Assembly (NCBI GenBank): GCA_035573675.1
Contig: DATMAB010000013.1
Location: 90,659-154,658, forward strand
Origin: Terriglobales bacterium
GTDB taxonomy: Bacteria; Acidobacteriota; Terriglobia; Terriglobales; Acidobacteriaceae
DNA: 64,000 nucleotides
Reading direction: 5' to 3'
Positions 57,137 to 64,000 of the stretch are shown here, in pieces. The position numbers and the translations under genes are program-made. The notes under the pieces are model-generated. The model did not search any database, had not been told where the DNA came from, and saw only the letters and a program-made list of their open reading frames with translations. Each line of letters starts with the position of its first letter. The stretch's first letter is position 1.

Positions 57137-57179
57137 CAGTGCCCCTTTGTTCCTCGCAAACGCGGCCGAAAGGAAAACC

Positions 57180-57278
57180 AAGATCCTTCGCTCCGCTTTC
57201 CCGCGCGCTGCCCCACCGCGCTACGCGCGGCGGGGGCCCCGAGTACGCCCAAAGGCCCTCCCTCGCTCAGGATGGCGG
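57180..57278 (-). repeat. GTCATCCTGAG family element, copy 4 (reverse)
   Basis: It has AGATCCTTCGCTCCGC at the left and CCCTCCCTCGCTCAGGATGG at the right, in reverse. The interior holds CCGCGC-TAC-GCGCGG. It is inside the lptE-holA gap of an operon. Confidence 0.82.
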
Positions 57279-57313
57279 CCCGTTGATTCTCAATCGTCGC
57301 CGTGAAGACCACG

Positions 57314-57835
57314 TCAATACGCCTCCAGGATGTTCGAGACCAGAGTGCGGGCGAAGTCGCGGGACAAGCGCTCGACGGCCGGCGACTCCTCCTCGAAGAA
57401 GCTGGAGACCTCGCGCGACACCTGGTACTGCTCGCGGAAGGTGTAATCGCGGTTCTCCCAGAGCACCGTGCCGTCGCGGCCGGTGAGCGAGACGCGCATC
57501 TTCACGGTGACCAGCGCGGAAGAAGCCCGGCCGGTCTGCGAGTCGTAGGTGAGCGGCGCCGCTTCGGTGGAGAGCACGACGCCATGGAGCACGGCGTCGG
57601 CCGCGTCGCCGGCCTCATTCACGATATGGTAGCGGGTACGCGTGAGGAACTCGCGGACCACCGCAGCCGTCATCTGCTGCTCGATGCGGTAGGTCTGCGT
57701 CTGGTTGGTGAACGCCGGGATGGCGATGGTCTGGACGCTGGAGGGAAGCCGCGAAGCGCTTCCCGCCGTGTGATATCCACAACCGGAGAAGAGTGCGAGC
57801 GCCAGACACGCAGCCAGCGCGCGAGCCAGCTTCAC
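57314..57835 (-). CDS. lptE: LPS-assembly lipoprotein LptE
   Basis: This 173-residue lipoprotein has a signal (VKLARALAACLALALFSGCG) with lipobox FSGC. The mature part begins YHTAGSASRLPSSVQTIAIP and continues AVLHGVVLSTEAAPLTYDS. It is the outer-membrane partner of LptD. GTG 57835 has GGAGG just upstream and overlaps the preceding stop by 4 bp (GTGA), so it is translationally coupled. Confidence 0.9.
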   Translation of the reverse strand: MKLARALAACLALALFSGCGYHTAGSASRLPSSVQTIAIPAFTNQTQTYRIEQQMTAAVVREFLTRTRYHIVNEAGDAADAVLHGVVLSTEAAPLTYDSQTGRASSALVTVKMRVSLTGRDGTVLWENRDYTFREQYQVSREVSSFFEEESPAVERLSRDFARTLVSNILEAY

Positions 57836-58860
57836 TGCACTCTTCCTCCGCGCAGGGCGGGAGCCAGACGCGCGGCGCATTCGGCAGCGTTGAGGGCGAG
57901 CACGCGCAGGTTGTCGGCCGCGACCCAGAGCCAAACGCCGTTCCGGCGGGCGGCATCGGAACGCACAGACACCAGGATCTGCTCCTGGCCGGAGGCGGAA
58001 ACGTTCGTGGGCGCGTCCTCATCGAGGGCGGTGACGGCCACGTGCTCACCTTCCAGCGCCTGCGCCACGTCCGCGATGGGAACCTCCCGGTCCAGCCCAA
58101 GGTAAACGGAGAAACAGTGGCCGTGGAAGATGGGGGCTTGCAACAGCACCATGGAAGGCACGGGCACGGAGCCGCGCGTGATTTTCTCGAAGTGGCTGAG
58201 GATGCGGCGCTCCACCGTCTCCAGGGCGGGCAGCGACTGCTCGCCGTAGCGCGAGACCAGGTTGAAGGCCACCTGGGAATCGAAGACGTCGCGCGGCATG
58301 CCCTGAAAGGAGAGCAGGTTGACGGTCTGCTCGTGCAGTTCGTCGATGCCGCGGCGGCCGTGCTCAGAAGCCGGCTCGAAGGCGGTGACGATGGCGGGTC
58401 CCTCCAGCCCGGCACGTCGCGCGCGCACCAGCAGCATCCCCAGCACGACGGCTGCCGGATGGGCCACCACCATGATGGCGCTGCCGTTCACCGGGCGGGT
58501 TTCCGCCAGCTCCTGCTCCAGCCAGGCGGAACGCACCGAGACGCCGCTTTCCTCCTCGAGGGCGTAAGAAAGGTCGACGATGGCGCAGCCGGCGTCGCGG
58601 GCGATATGCCAGTGGCGGCGGGTGAAGTTCTCCTCGCAGGCGAAGAAGGCGACGTCGACGTGCTCCAGCGTCTCCCGCGTCACGCTCTGGATGAACGTAG
58701 CCTCGTCACCGACCGATTCGAGCTGACCGAGCGATTCATCATCGTCGAGCAGGCGCACGTCGAGTGCGGGAAACTCGCGCTCCTCCAGGACTTCCTTCAG
58801 TTCCTTGCCCTTGAGCGTTGCCGCTCCCACGATGGCGACGCGTTGGAATTGCGGCTTCAT
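57832..58860 (-). CDS. Aspartate-semialdehyde dehydrogenase homologue lacking the catalytic Cys
   Basis: This 342-residue protein has the Rossmann domain (RVAIVGAATLKGKELKEVLE) and dimerisation domain (PASEHGRRGIDELHEQTVNL) of the Asd family. True enzymes have an Asn-Cys segment; here the place reads VVAHPAAVVLGMLLVRARRA, so the nucleophile Cys is Ala. E. coli Usg-1 is a similar Cys-less paralogue. Its role in this phospholipid/LPS operon is unknown. ATG 58860 overlaps pssA by 4 bp (ATGA). Confidence 0.88.
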   Translation of the reverse strand: MKPQFQRVAIVGAATLKGKELKEVLEEREFPALDVRLLDDDESLGQLESVGDEATFIQSVTRETLEHVDVAFFACEENFTRRHWHIARDAGCAIVDLSYALEEESGVSVRSAWLEQELAETRPVNGSAIMVVAHPAAVVLGMLLVRARRAGLEGPAIVTAFEPASEHGRRGIDELHEQTVNLLSFQGMPRDVFDSQVAFNLVSRYGEQSLPALETVERRILSHFEKITRGSVPVPSMVLLQAPIFHGHCFSVYLGLDREVPIADVAQALEGEHVAVTALDEDAPTNVSASGQEQILVSVRSDAARRNGVWLWVAADNLRVLALNAAECAARLAPALRGGRVQ

Positions 58861-59732
58861 CGCACGGGACTGGGTTGATGTTGATGTTCGGGCGTGGTGC
58901 CGGATCGGCGGAAAAGGTACTGCAGGCGCCACAGCAGACCGCTGATCATATAGGCCAGCGCCATGACGAACAGCACGTAGCGTGAATAAAACCAGATGGC
59001 GGCAAACAGCAGGCCCAGAAAGACGATGTTGCGGAAGGGGCGCTGGCGTCGCAGGTCGATGTCCTTGGAGCTGTAAAACCGCCAGGTGCTGACCATGAGG
59101 AACGCCAGCGAGACCACCAGCAACAGCCACAGTCCGGAAATCCACCATTCGGTGAGCGGCACGCCGCCGGAGAGATGCACCGTGGCGGCCACAACGCCGG
59201 CGCCGGCGGGGATCGGCATACCGACGAAGTACTTCTTGCCCGGGCGGCCGGGGTTCGACGGCTGCGGATTGATCTGGATGTTGAAGCGCGCCAGCCGGCT
59301 CACGCCCGCTACCAGAAACAGGAACGTGGCGATGGCGCCGAACTGCGCCAGGCGCACCTGAAGCTCGGCGTCGGCCAGTTGCGGAAGCAGCCGGATTCCC
59401 CACACCCAGGCGAGCAAGGCGGGCGCAACGCCGAAGGTGATGGCGTCGGCGAGGGAATCCAGTTGCTTGCCGAACTCGCTGGAGGTGCCGGTCATGCGGG
59501 CGATCCGGCCGTCGAAGCCGTCGAACAGGATGGCAAAGCCGATGGCTTTGGCTGCCTGGTCCAGATTCTGGGCGGGATTTCCGTTGGCCTGCGCCATCAG
59601 GACCTGCGAAATGGCGTAGTAGCCGAACGCCAGGTTGGCGGTGGTGAACAGGCCCGGCAGCAGATACATCCCCTTGCGCGGGCGGCGCCTGGGAACCGCG
59701 GGAACCGGCTGCGGGAAGGGCGCGGTCTGCAT
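58857..59732 (-). CDS. pssA: CDP-diacylglycerol--serine O-phosphatidyltransferase
   Basis: This 291-residue membrane enzyme has the CDP-alcohol phosphotransferase motif DGFDGRIARMTGTSSEFGKQ followed by LDSLADAITFG. Several helices (LLPGLFTTANLAFGYYAISQ, then GLWLLLVVSLAFLMVSTWRF) span the membrane. It makes phosphatidylserine, which the upstream Psd decarboxylates. Start and psd stop share one base (TGATG). Confidence 0.97.
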   Translation of the reverse strand: MQTAPFPQPVPAVPRRRPRKGMYLLPGLFTTANLAFGYYAISQVLMAQANGNPAQNLDQAAKAIGFAILFDGFDGRIARMTGTSSEFGKQLDSLADAITFGVAPALLAWVWGIRLLPQLADAELQVRLAQFGAIATFLFLVAGVSRLARFNIQINPQPSNPGRPGKKYFVGMPIPAGAGVVAATVHLSGGVPLTEWWISGLWLLLVVSLAFLMVSTWRFYSSKDIDLRRQRPFRNIVFLGLLFAAIWFYSRYVLFVMALAYMISGLLWRLQYLFRRSGTTPEHQHQPSPVR

Positions 59733-60400
59733 CAGCGGCCTCCCTGAGCCGCGCCCTGCGCGGCCAGCTCGGTGACAGGAGCCGCGGTCACGAGCGCCAT
59801 GGCCAGAATGCTCGAGCCGCCGTGCACGCGGTCGCCGATCTTGACTTCAATGTGGGCCTCGGGGGCCAGGATCACGTCCACGCGCGAGCCGAACTTGATC
59901 ATCCCCACGCGCTCGCCGCGGGCCACCACGTCACCCACCTTCTTGTTGAATACGATGCGGCGGGCCAGCAGGCCCGCGATCTGCTTGAATACGACCGTGT
60001 GGCCTTCGCCTTCCACGGTGACGATGTTCTGCTCGTTGTGCTCGGCGCAGGCGGCGTCCATGGCGTTGCGGAACTGGCCCCGGCGATACTCGGCGGCGCG
60101 AATCACTCCGGCGATAGGCGACCGGTTCACATGCACGTCGAAGACGTTGAGGAAAATGCTGACGCGGGTGCGAGGCTCGCCCGCCACAAAGACGGTGGAG
60201 ACATCGGTGACCTTGCCGTCGGCCGGCGAGACAATGGCCCCAGCCACGGCAGGGATGGCGCGCTCCGGGTCGCGGAAAAACCACAGGAAGAAGCCCGCCA
60301 GCAGCAGGGGAGCCACGGCCAACGACGGCGCGGTGAGCCAGCCCAGAACCAGGGCTGCTGCCAGCATGCCCGCCGCGTACAGATAGCCGTCGCGCACCAT
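59732..60400 (-). CDS. psd: Phosphatidylserine decarboxylase
   Basis: This 222-residue proenzyme has [25 protein letters not shown] start ([20 protein letters not shown]) and [19 protein letters not shown], and ends with the self-cleavage site [12 protein letters not shown] where Ser becomes the pyruvoyl group. It makes phosphatidylethanolamine. ATG 60400 is chosen as it starts the first helix; the frame runs on upstream. A perfect TATAAT ends 11 nt before it, giving an almost leaderless mRNA. Confidence 0.95.
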   Translation of the reverse strand: MVRDGYLYAAGMLAAALVLGWLTAPSLAVAPLLLAGFFLWFFRDPERAIPAVAGAIVSPADGKVTDVSTVFVAGEPRTRVSIFLNVFDVHVNRSPIAGVIRAAEYRRGQFRNAMDAACAEHNEQNIVTVEGEGHTVVFKQIAGLLARRIVFNKKVGDVVARGERVGMIKFGSRVDVILAPEAHIEVKIGDRVHGGSSILAMALVTAAPVTELAAQGAAQGGR

Positions 60401-60410
60401 GTACGGGGTG

Positions 60411-60416
60411 ATTATA
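60411..60416 (-). promoter_or_regulatory. -10 box of the psd operon
   Basis: Perfect TATAAT on the minus strand. The -35 is poor. Expected transcription start is at about 60404, 4 nt from the ATG. Confidence 0.5.
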
Positions 60417-60439
60417 TCGGTTTGAGGTTCGGAACTCCG

Positions 60440-60471
60440 AAAAGCAAAGGCCCCCGCCATCGCGGGGGCCG
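60440..60471 (-). terminator. Rho-independent terminator after the DUF465 gene
   Basis: Minus strand: perfect GGCCCCCGC-GATG-GCGGGGGCC (60449-60470) followed by TTTGCTTTT. It separates the meaB-to-DUF465 operon from the psd operon. Confidence 0.9.
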
Positions 60472-60488
60472 GGGCTTGTCCGGAGGAG

Positions 60489-60710
60489 CTAAGCAGGCTG
60501 CTGCTGGCGGTACTGGCGCTCAATGAGCTCCATCTGGTCTTTCACGCGCAGCTTCAGCTTCTTGAGGCGAACCTCTTCGAGCTTCTCTTCTTCGGTAAGG
60601 AATCTTTTCTGGATGAGGGAATCGAGGCGTTGGGAGTACTGCGTGTGCTCGGTAGCCAGCCGGCGGAACTCTTCATGGCTGGCCAGAAGTTGGTCTCGCA
60701 CGGGATCCAT
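60489..60710 (-). CDS. DUF465/YdcH family small protein
   Basis: This 73-residue helical protein ([20 protein letters not shown], then [20 protein letters not shown], then [20 protein letters not shown]) matches the YdcH pattern of two helices with a charged middle. The function is unknown. ATG 60710 gives the family length. It is the last gene before the terminator. Confidence 0.9.
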   Translation of the reverse strand: MDPVRDQLLASHEEFRRLATEHTQYSQRLDSLIQKRFLTEEEKLEEVRLKKLKLRVKDQMELIERQYRQQQPA

Positions 60711-60778
60711 CCAGAGACCTCCTAAGCCAGAGATTGGACTTTCACCGTAGCACAGGAACTGGTGAGGTTCAATCCCCT

Positions 60779-61237
60779 TCATTCAACCTGTGGAAAAGCC
60801 AGGCGATAGAGGAGGGCGTCTTCGGGAGGGTCCTGATAATAGGCTCGCCGGCGACCACTGGAAAGGAACCCGTGGCGCTCATAGAGCCGGCGCGCGGTCT
60901 GGTTGGACTCGCGCACCTCGAGAAACACGGCGGCCGCGCCCAGGGCCCGCAAGCGGTACAGGAGCGCCTCCAGCAGAAGCGAGCCCAGGCCGCGGCGGCG
61001 CACCGAAGCGGCGACCACCAGGTTCTCCAGTTCCCACTCGCCGGCGACGCCGCGGGCTACCACGAAACCCACGACGCTCGTGTCTTCTTCCGCCACCAGT
61101 GCGAGGCGGGGCTGGGTCGGCTCCTCGGCGAAGAGACGGCGATATTCGGCCTCAGGCCAGTGGGCGGCGGTCGGCGAGGCGCGCTCGATGGCGAGCATCG
61201 CGGGCAAGTCGGCGACGGTGGCGGGGCGGACGGGCAA
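60779..61237 (-). CDS. rimI: Ribosomal-protein-alanine N-acetyltransferase (RimI)
   Basis: This 152-residue GNAT has VRPATVADLPAMLAIERASP, then the acetyl-CoA motif RRRGLGSLLLEALLYRL and EVRESNQTARRLYERHGFLS. RimI acetylates S18. TTG start at 61237 follows the tsaB gene and a heptamer array. tsaB-rimI adjacency is common. Confidence 0.93.
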   Translation of the reverse strand: MPVRPATVADLPAMLAIERASPTAAHWPEAEYRRLFAEEPTQPRLALVAEEDTSVVGFVVARGVAGEWELENLVVAASVRRRGLGSLLLEALLYRLRALGAAAVFLEVRESNQTARRLYERHGFLSSGRRRAYYQDPPEDALLYRLAFPQVE

Positions 61238-61242
61238 AGAGA

Positions 61243-61266
61243 CAGTTCTCAGTTCTTAGTTTTCAG
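61243..61266 (-). repeat. Heptamer array containing the tsaB stop
   Basis: Minus strand: CTGAAAA, CTAAGAA, CTGAGAA, CTGTCTC. The TAA of tsaB lies in CTAAGAA; the protein tail KSEN is repeat-coded. Confidence 0.8.
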
Positions 61267-61966
61267 ACTTGGTAGTGGATCCAGCGAGCTTTGGGAGCGA
61301 GAAGATTTCCGCGTCGGAGCGACGCAGATAGTTGGCGTCGAGCTGCTCGACGGAGACCGTCTGGCCGGCCAGCAGCTTGCGCAGGCCGAGACGGGCGATC
61401 GCGTCGGCGCGCGGGCGATCGAGCACGACGCATTCGAGTCCGTGCGCACGCAGGAACTCGCCGAGGGATGCGTCGGGCGTGGCCACACGCGTGCGGTGGA
61501 CGGCAGCGCAGGCATGCGCCAGGAAATCGTCACGCGAGAGCAGCGATTCGCCCAGGCGGTGAACCAGGCTGCCCTTCACCGCATACTCGCCCGCAAAGAC
61601 CTCGTTGCGACCGGCGTCCAGCACCGCCAGCACGCGGCCCTCGAGACCGGAAACCGCGGCAATCGCCTCCAGCACGGAAACCGGAGCGATGGGCTTGCCC
61701 AGGACCTCGGCCAGCGCCTTCACGCCCGCCAGCCCGACGCGCAACCCGGTGAACGAACCCGGACCGGTGGCCGCGGCGAACCCGTCCAGGTCCTGTTTCC
61801 GAACCTGGTGGCGGTCAAGGAGCGCAGCCACTTGCGGAATCAATTGCGCGGAAAAAGTTCCACCGACCAGAGGAACGACCTCCAGCACCTCGAAGCGCTC
61901 GCGGTCGCCGCGCGCCAGTGCGATGCCGCCGTGCTTGGAGGACGTATCGGTGGCGAGGATGAGCAT
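61256..61966 (-). CDS. tsaB: tRNA threonylcarbamoyladenosine biosynthesis protein TsaB
   Basis: This 236-residue member of the ASKHA family is needed for t6A37. It has ILATDTSSKHGGIALA, FAAATGPGSFTGLRVGLAGV and VLAVLDAGRNEVFAGEYAV. ATG begins MLILATDTSS. It partners TsaD and TsaE elsewhere. Its last residues come from a heptamer array. Confidence 0.95.
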   Translation of the reverse strand: MLILATDTSSKHGGIALARGDRERFEVLEVVPLVGGTFSAQLIPQVAALLDRHQVRKQDLDGFAAATGPGSFTGLRVGLAGVKALAEVLGKPIAPVSVLEAIAAVSGLEGRVLAVLDAGRNEVFAGEYAVKGSLVHRLGESLLSRDDFLAHACAAVHRTRVATPDASLGEFLRAHGLECVVLDRPRADAIARLGLRKLLAGQTVSVEQLDANYLRRSDAEIFSLPKLAGSTTKSEN

Positions 61967-61989
61967 GGCGTTGCCCTTGCCGACATCGT

Positions 61990-62394
61990 TCAGGGACGTG
62001 CGGAATCCTCGACCAGTTCCACCAGCACTCCGCCCGCGCTCGAAGGATGCACGAAGACGTAGCGATGTCCGCCGGCGCCCGTCTGAATCTGCTCGTTGAC
62101 GAAGCGTGTTCCCTGCTGCTTCAGGCGGGCCACGGCGGCAGTGAGGTCGGGGACGCGCACGGCCACGTGGTGCAGGCCTTCGCCGCGCTTGGCAATGAAG
62201 CGGGCGATGGCGGAATCGTCCGCCGTCGCCTCCAGCAGCTCGATGCGGCTCTCCCCTACCGGGAACATGGCCACGCGGACTTTTTCGTGCTCCACGGTCT
62301 CTTCGCCTTCGACCCGCAGGCCGAGCTTCTCATAGAAGGCGCGGGCTGCTGCGAGCGACTTGACCGCGATGCCCAGATGATCGATGGCGTGCAC
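61990..62394 (-). CDS. mce: Methylmalonyl-CoA epimerase
   Basis: This 134-residue VOC-fold enzyme starts MHAIDHLGIAVKSLAAARAF and has the metal residues in IDHLGIAV, EGLHHVAVRV and VLVELVE. It interconverts R- and S-methylmalonyl-CoA. It is near meaB, so the propionate/methylmalonyl-CoA route is represented here. Confidence 0.95.
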   Translation of the reverse strand: MHAIDHLGIAVKSLAAARAFYEKLGLRVEGEETVEHEKVRVAMFPVGESRIELLEATADDSAIARFIAKRGEGLHHVAVRVPDLTAAVARLKQQGTRFVNEQIQTGAGGHRYVFVHPSSAGGVLVELVEDSARP

Positions 62395-62398
62395 GGCG

Positions 62399-63370
62399 TC
62401 AGGAGATCCATTCTACCGAAAGGCTGAACCAGCCCGGCGAGCCCGGAACGTGCAACGGGCGTCCGGCTCTCAGGGCCTCGCGCACCACGTTCCACGCCGC
62501 GGCCGTCAGTTGCATGGTGAAGCCGTCTTCGAAGATCTGGCCCTGGTTGTGTTCCTGCGCGGGAATGAAGGCCAGGAACGCGCCTGAAGGACGCGAACCG
62601 TCGCTCTTCTCGGGCGCGATGCCGGCCGCGCCCGTCTGGCCCGGCTGCCACACCAGGCAGCCATTGGCCTCGGGGTCCAGGTGGGTCAGCAGAGCCAGCG
62701 GCTGTTCGCGCGGTACCTGGTCCATGAACAGGGGGATCTCGGCGCGGGCTTCGGGCAGCAGGCTGAGCAGGATGCTCTCCTGCTGCTTGCGCACGCGGGC
62801 GCAATGGTAGAGGCTGCCGCGCGGCAGCGTCGCCAGCAGGCTGGCCTTCTCCATTTCCCGCAGGTTCAGCACGCTTCCTCGCGTGCGGTCGAACCAGGGC
62901 GGCCAGGGATAGAACTGGAAGGCGTTTCCCAGCAGCGACGCAACCCGCATGGGGCCGAAGGACTGCACCGCCATCAGCTCGTCGCCCACCAGCATGGTGG
63001 CCAGCAGGCAATCGGGCGGCAGCTCAAGGCCCGGCACTTCCTGCGCGGGCAGATACAGCAGCCCGGCCACATCAGCCCGGCCGAGAAAGTAGAGCGCCTG
63101 GAATTCGGTCCATCCGCCGGCTTCGACGTATTCCCCGTTCTTGGCCAGCTCGAACACGCTGCGGAACAGGTCCGGAACCGCCGGCGGGTAGTCTTCTGCG
63201 CCTTCCTGCTCGCTGCGGCGGAGAGTGAACACCATCTCCTGCTGTCCCAGCAACTTCATGCCCTCGGTGACGAACGACCAGCAGGGCACGGCGCCCTGCG
63301 CGCTCGCCACTTCGTGCGCGCGCACGTGAATGGTCAGCTCGCCGGGAATCACGTTCTCGACCGCGGGCAT
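62399..63370 (-). CDS. Conserved hypothetical, resembles SARA C-terminal (DUF3480) domain
   Basis: This 323-residue cytosolic protein contains PCWSFVTEGMKLLGQQEMVF, LYFLGRADVAGLLYLPAQEV, GNAFQFYPWPPWFDRTR, and a final GAFLAFIPAQEHNQGQIFED with TMQLTAAAWNVVREALRAGR. From memory these line up in order with the C-terminal DUF3480 region of the animal proteins SARA/endofin, including the FYP-like motif. No search was done, so this is a hypothesis. It lies between meaB and mce, separated by a few bases from mce. Confidence 0.6.
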   Translation of the reverse strand: MPAVENVIPGELTIHVRAHEVASAQGAVPCWSFVTEGMKLLGQQEMVFTLRRSEQEGAEDYPPAVPDLFRSVFELAKNGEYVEAGGWTEFQALYFLGRADVAGLLYLPAQEVPGLELPPDCLLATMLVGDELMAVQSFGPMRVASLLGNAFQFYPWPPWFDRTRGSVLNLREMEKASLLATLPRGSLYHCARVRKQQESILLSLLPEARAEIPLFMDQVPREQPLALLTHLDPEANGCLVWQPGQTGAAGIAPEKSDGSRPSGAFLAFIPAQEHNQGQIFEDGFTMQLTAAAWNVVREALRAGRPLHVPGSPGWFSLSVEWIS

Positions 63371-63400
63371 GGCGATGAATCCTTTTCTGCCGGACCGGCT

Positions 63401-64000
63401 CTAGTCCGCTCTGCTGGACTTGCCGAATCCGGAAACAATCTCCTCCACCAGCGAATAGGGGTCGCGGCGGTGCTGGGCGACCTCGGCAGCATACCGCGAG
63501 ACCTGCCCGTCATTCATCTGTTCTCGCAGGGCCCGCTCCAGCAGCGACTCGCGCAACATTTCTACCAGACGCTGCCGCCAGTTCTCCGTCTTTTTCTTTT
63601 CCAGCAGGCCTTCGCGCGCCAGAAAGTCCTCGTAGGACGCGATGGCCTCCGCCAATTCGCCGATGCCCGTGCCTTCGGTGGCCACGGTCTTGACGATCGG
63701 CGGCGTCCAGCCGTCGCTGCGCGTGGCCAGGGTCTGCATGGCGCGGATTTCGCGCTCTACCCGTTCCGCGCCTTCGCGGTCGCTCTTGTTGATGACGAAT
63801 ACGTCGGCGATCTCCATGATGCCGGCCTTGATGGTCTGTACATCGTCACCCATGCCGGGCACCAGCACCACTAGGGTGACGTCGGCCAGGCGCACGATGT
63901 CTACCTCATCCTGGCCTACGCCCACGGTCTCGATGAGGATAAGGTCCTTGCCGCTCGCGTCGAGCACAGTGGTGACATCGGCGGTGGCGCGCGCCAGCCC
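63401..64000 (-). CDS. MeaB/ArgK-type GTPase chaperone, 5' part outside window
   Basis: The window holds the C-terminal 200 or so residues of a MeaB family GTPase: ETVGVGQDEVDIVRLADVTL (switch region), VINKSDREGAERVEREIRAM (G4), VATEGTGIGELAEAI and the dimerisation tail. It protects and loads methylmalonyl-CoA mutase with cobalamin. The start and Walker A lie beyond 64000. Confidence 0.93.
   Translation of the reverse strand, partial: GLARATADVTTVLDASGKDLILIETVGVGQDEVDIVRLADVTLVVLVPGMGDDVQTIKAGIMEIADVFVINKSDREGAERVEREIRAMQTLATRSDGWTPPIVKTVATEGTGIGELAEAIASYEDFLAREGLLEKKKTENWRQRLVEMLRESLLERALREQMNDGQVSRYAAEVAQHRRDPYSLVEEIVSGFGKSSRAD

Overview
The window looks like one continuous chromosomal stretch from a GC-rich soil or subsurface Acidobacteriota (Terriglobia-like). 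That placement is inferred from protein resemblance and gene neighbourhoods remembered for the phylum, and from the dense population of short dispersed repeats; no search was run. Almost everything is housekeeping: DNA repair and replication (RarA, an endonuclease III-like protein, HolA), CTP synthase, Kdo synthesis (KdsA, KdsD), LPS and phospholipid assembly (LptE, PssA, Psd), type IV pili with their two-component system, NtrYX, the PhoH-YbeY-CorC-Era cluster, S20, superoxide dismutase, and tRNA modification and methylmalonyl-CoA functions (TsaB, RimI, Mce, MeaB).

Layout. 0-3.7 kb: RarA, a CoA-binding protein, a lipoprotein and a conserved hypothetical. 3.7-10 kb: a visibly lower-GC accessory patch with a structured leader or ncRNA candidate, a frameshifted secreted protein, three secreted HEAT-repeat paralogues in a row, and an IS3/IS407-type element inserted in the last codons of the middle paralogue. 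10-20.5 kb: GNAT, RodZ-like, GAF-GGDEF, PyrG, KdsA, KdsD, YjbQ, OsmC. 20.5-35 kb: membrane-anchored spermidine-synthase-like protein, ornithine cyclodeaminase family, molybdopterin oxidoreductase, VapBC, a DCC1-lipase maturation factor fusion, tRNA-Asn, prolyl oligopeptidase, SAM hydroxide adenosyltransferase. 35.5-42.8 kb (minus): pilB-pilT-pilC-pilS-pilR. 43-48 kb (plus): endonuclease III-like, NtrY, NtrX, four-helix-bundle protein. 48-54 kb (minus): phoH-ybeY-corC-era and an AAA ATPase divergent from rpsT. 54-64 kb: SOD, NAT, then two long minus-strand operons, psd-pssA-asd-like-lptE-holA and meaB-DUF3480-like-mce-tsaB-rimI-DUF465.

The most unusual layer is the repeats. There are at least four kinds: (i) tandem heptamer arrays whose 7-mer word differs from site to site; (ii) a family with conserved ends (GTCATCCTGAGCGAGGGAG ... 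GAGCGAAGGAYCT) around variable hairpins, four copies; (iii) small perfect palindromes with 2-4 nt loops, often in pairs; (iv) inverted pairs of 8-10-mer arrays. They are not confined to spacers. Nine genes take their stop codon from inside a heptamer array. Three conserved proteins (KdsA, the lipase maturation factor fusion and the endonuclease III-like protein) carry in-frame repeat-derived insertions. kdsA has also lost every ordinary start codon where an array meets its 5' end. This resembles the palindromic elements that enter genes in Rickettsia and the heptamer STRR repeats of cyanobacteria, and is the best candidate here for a poorly described system.
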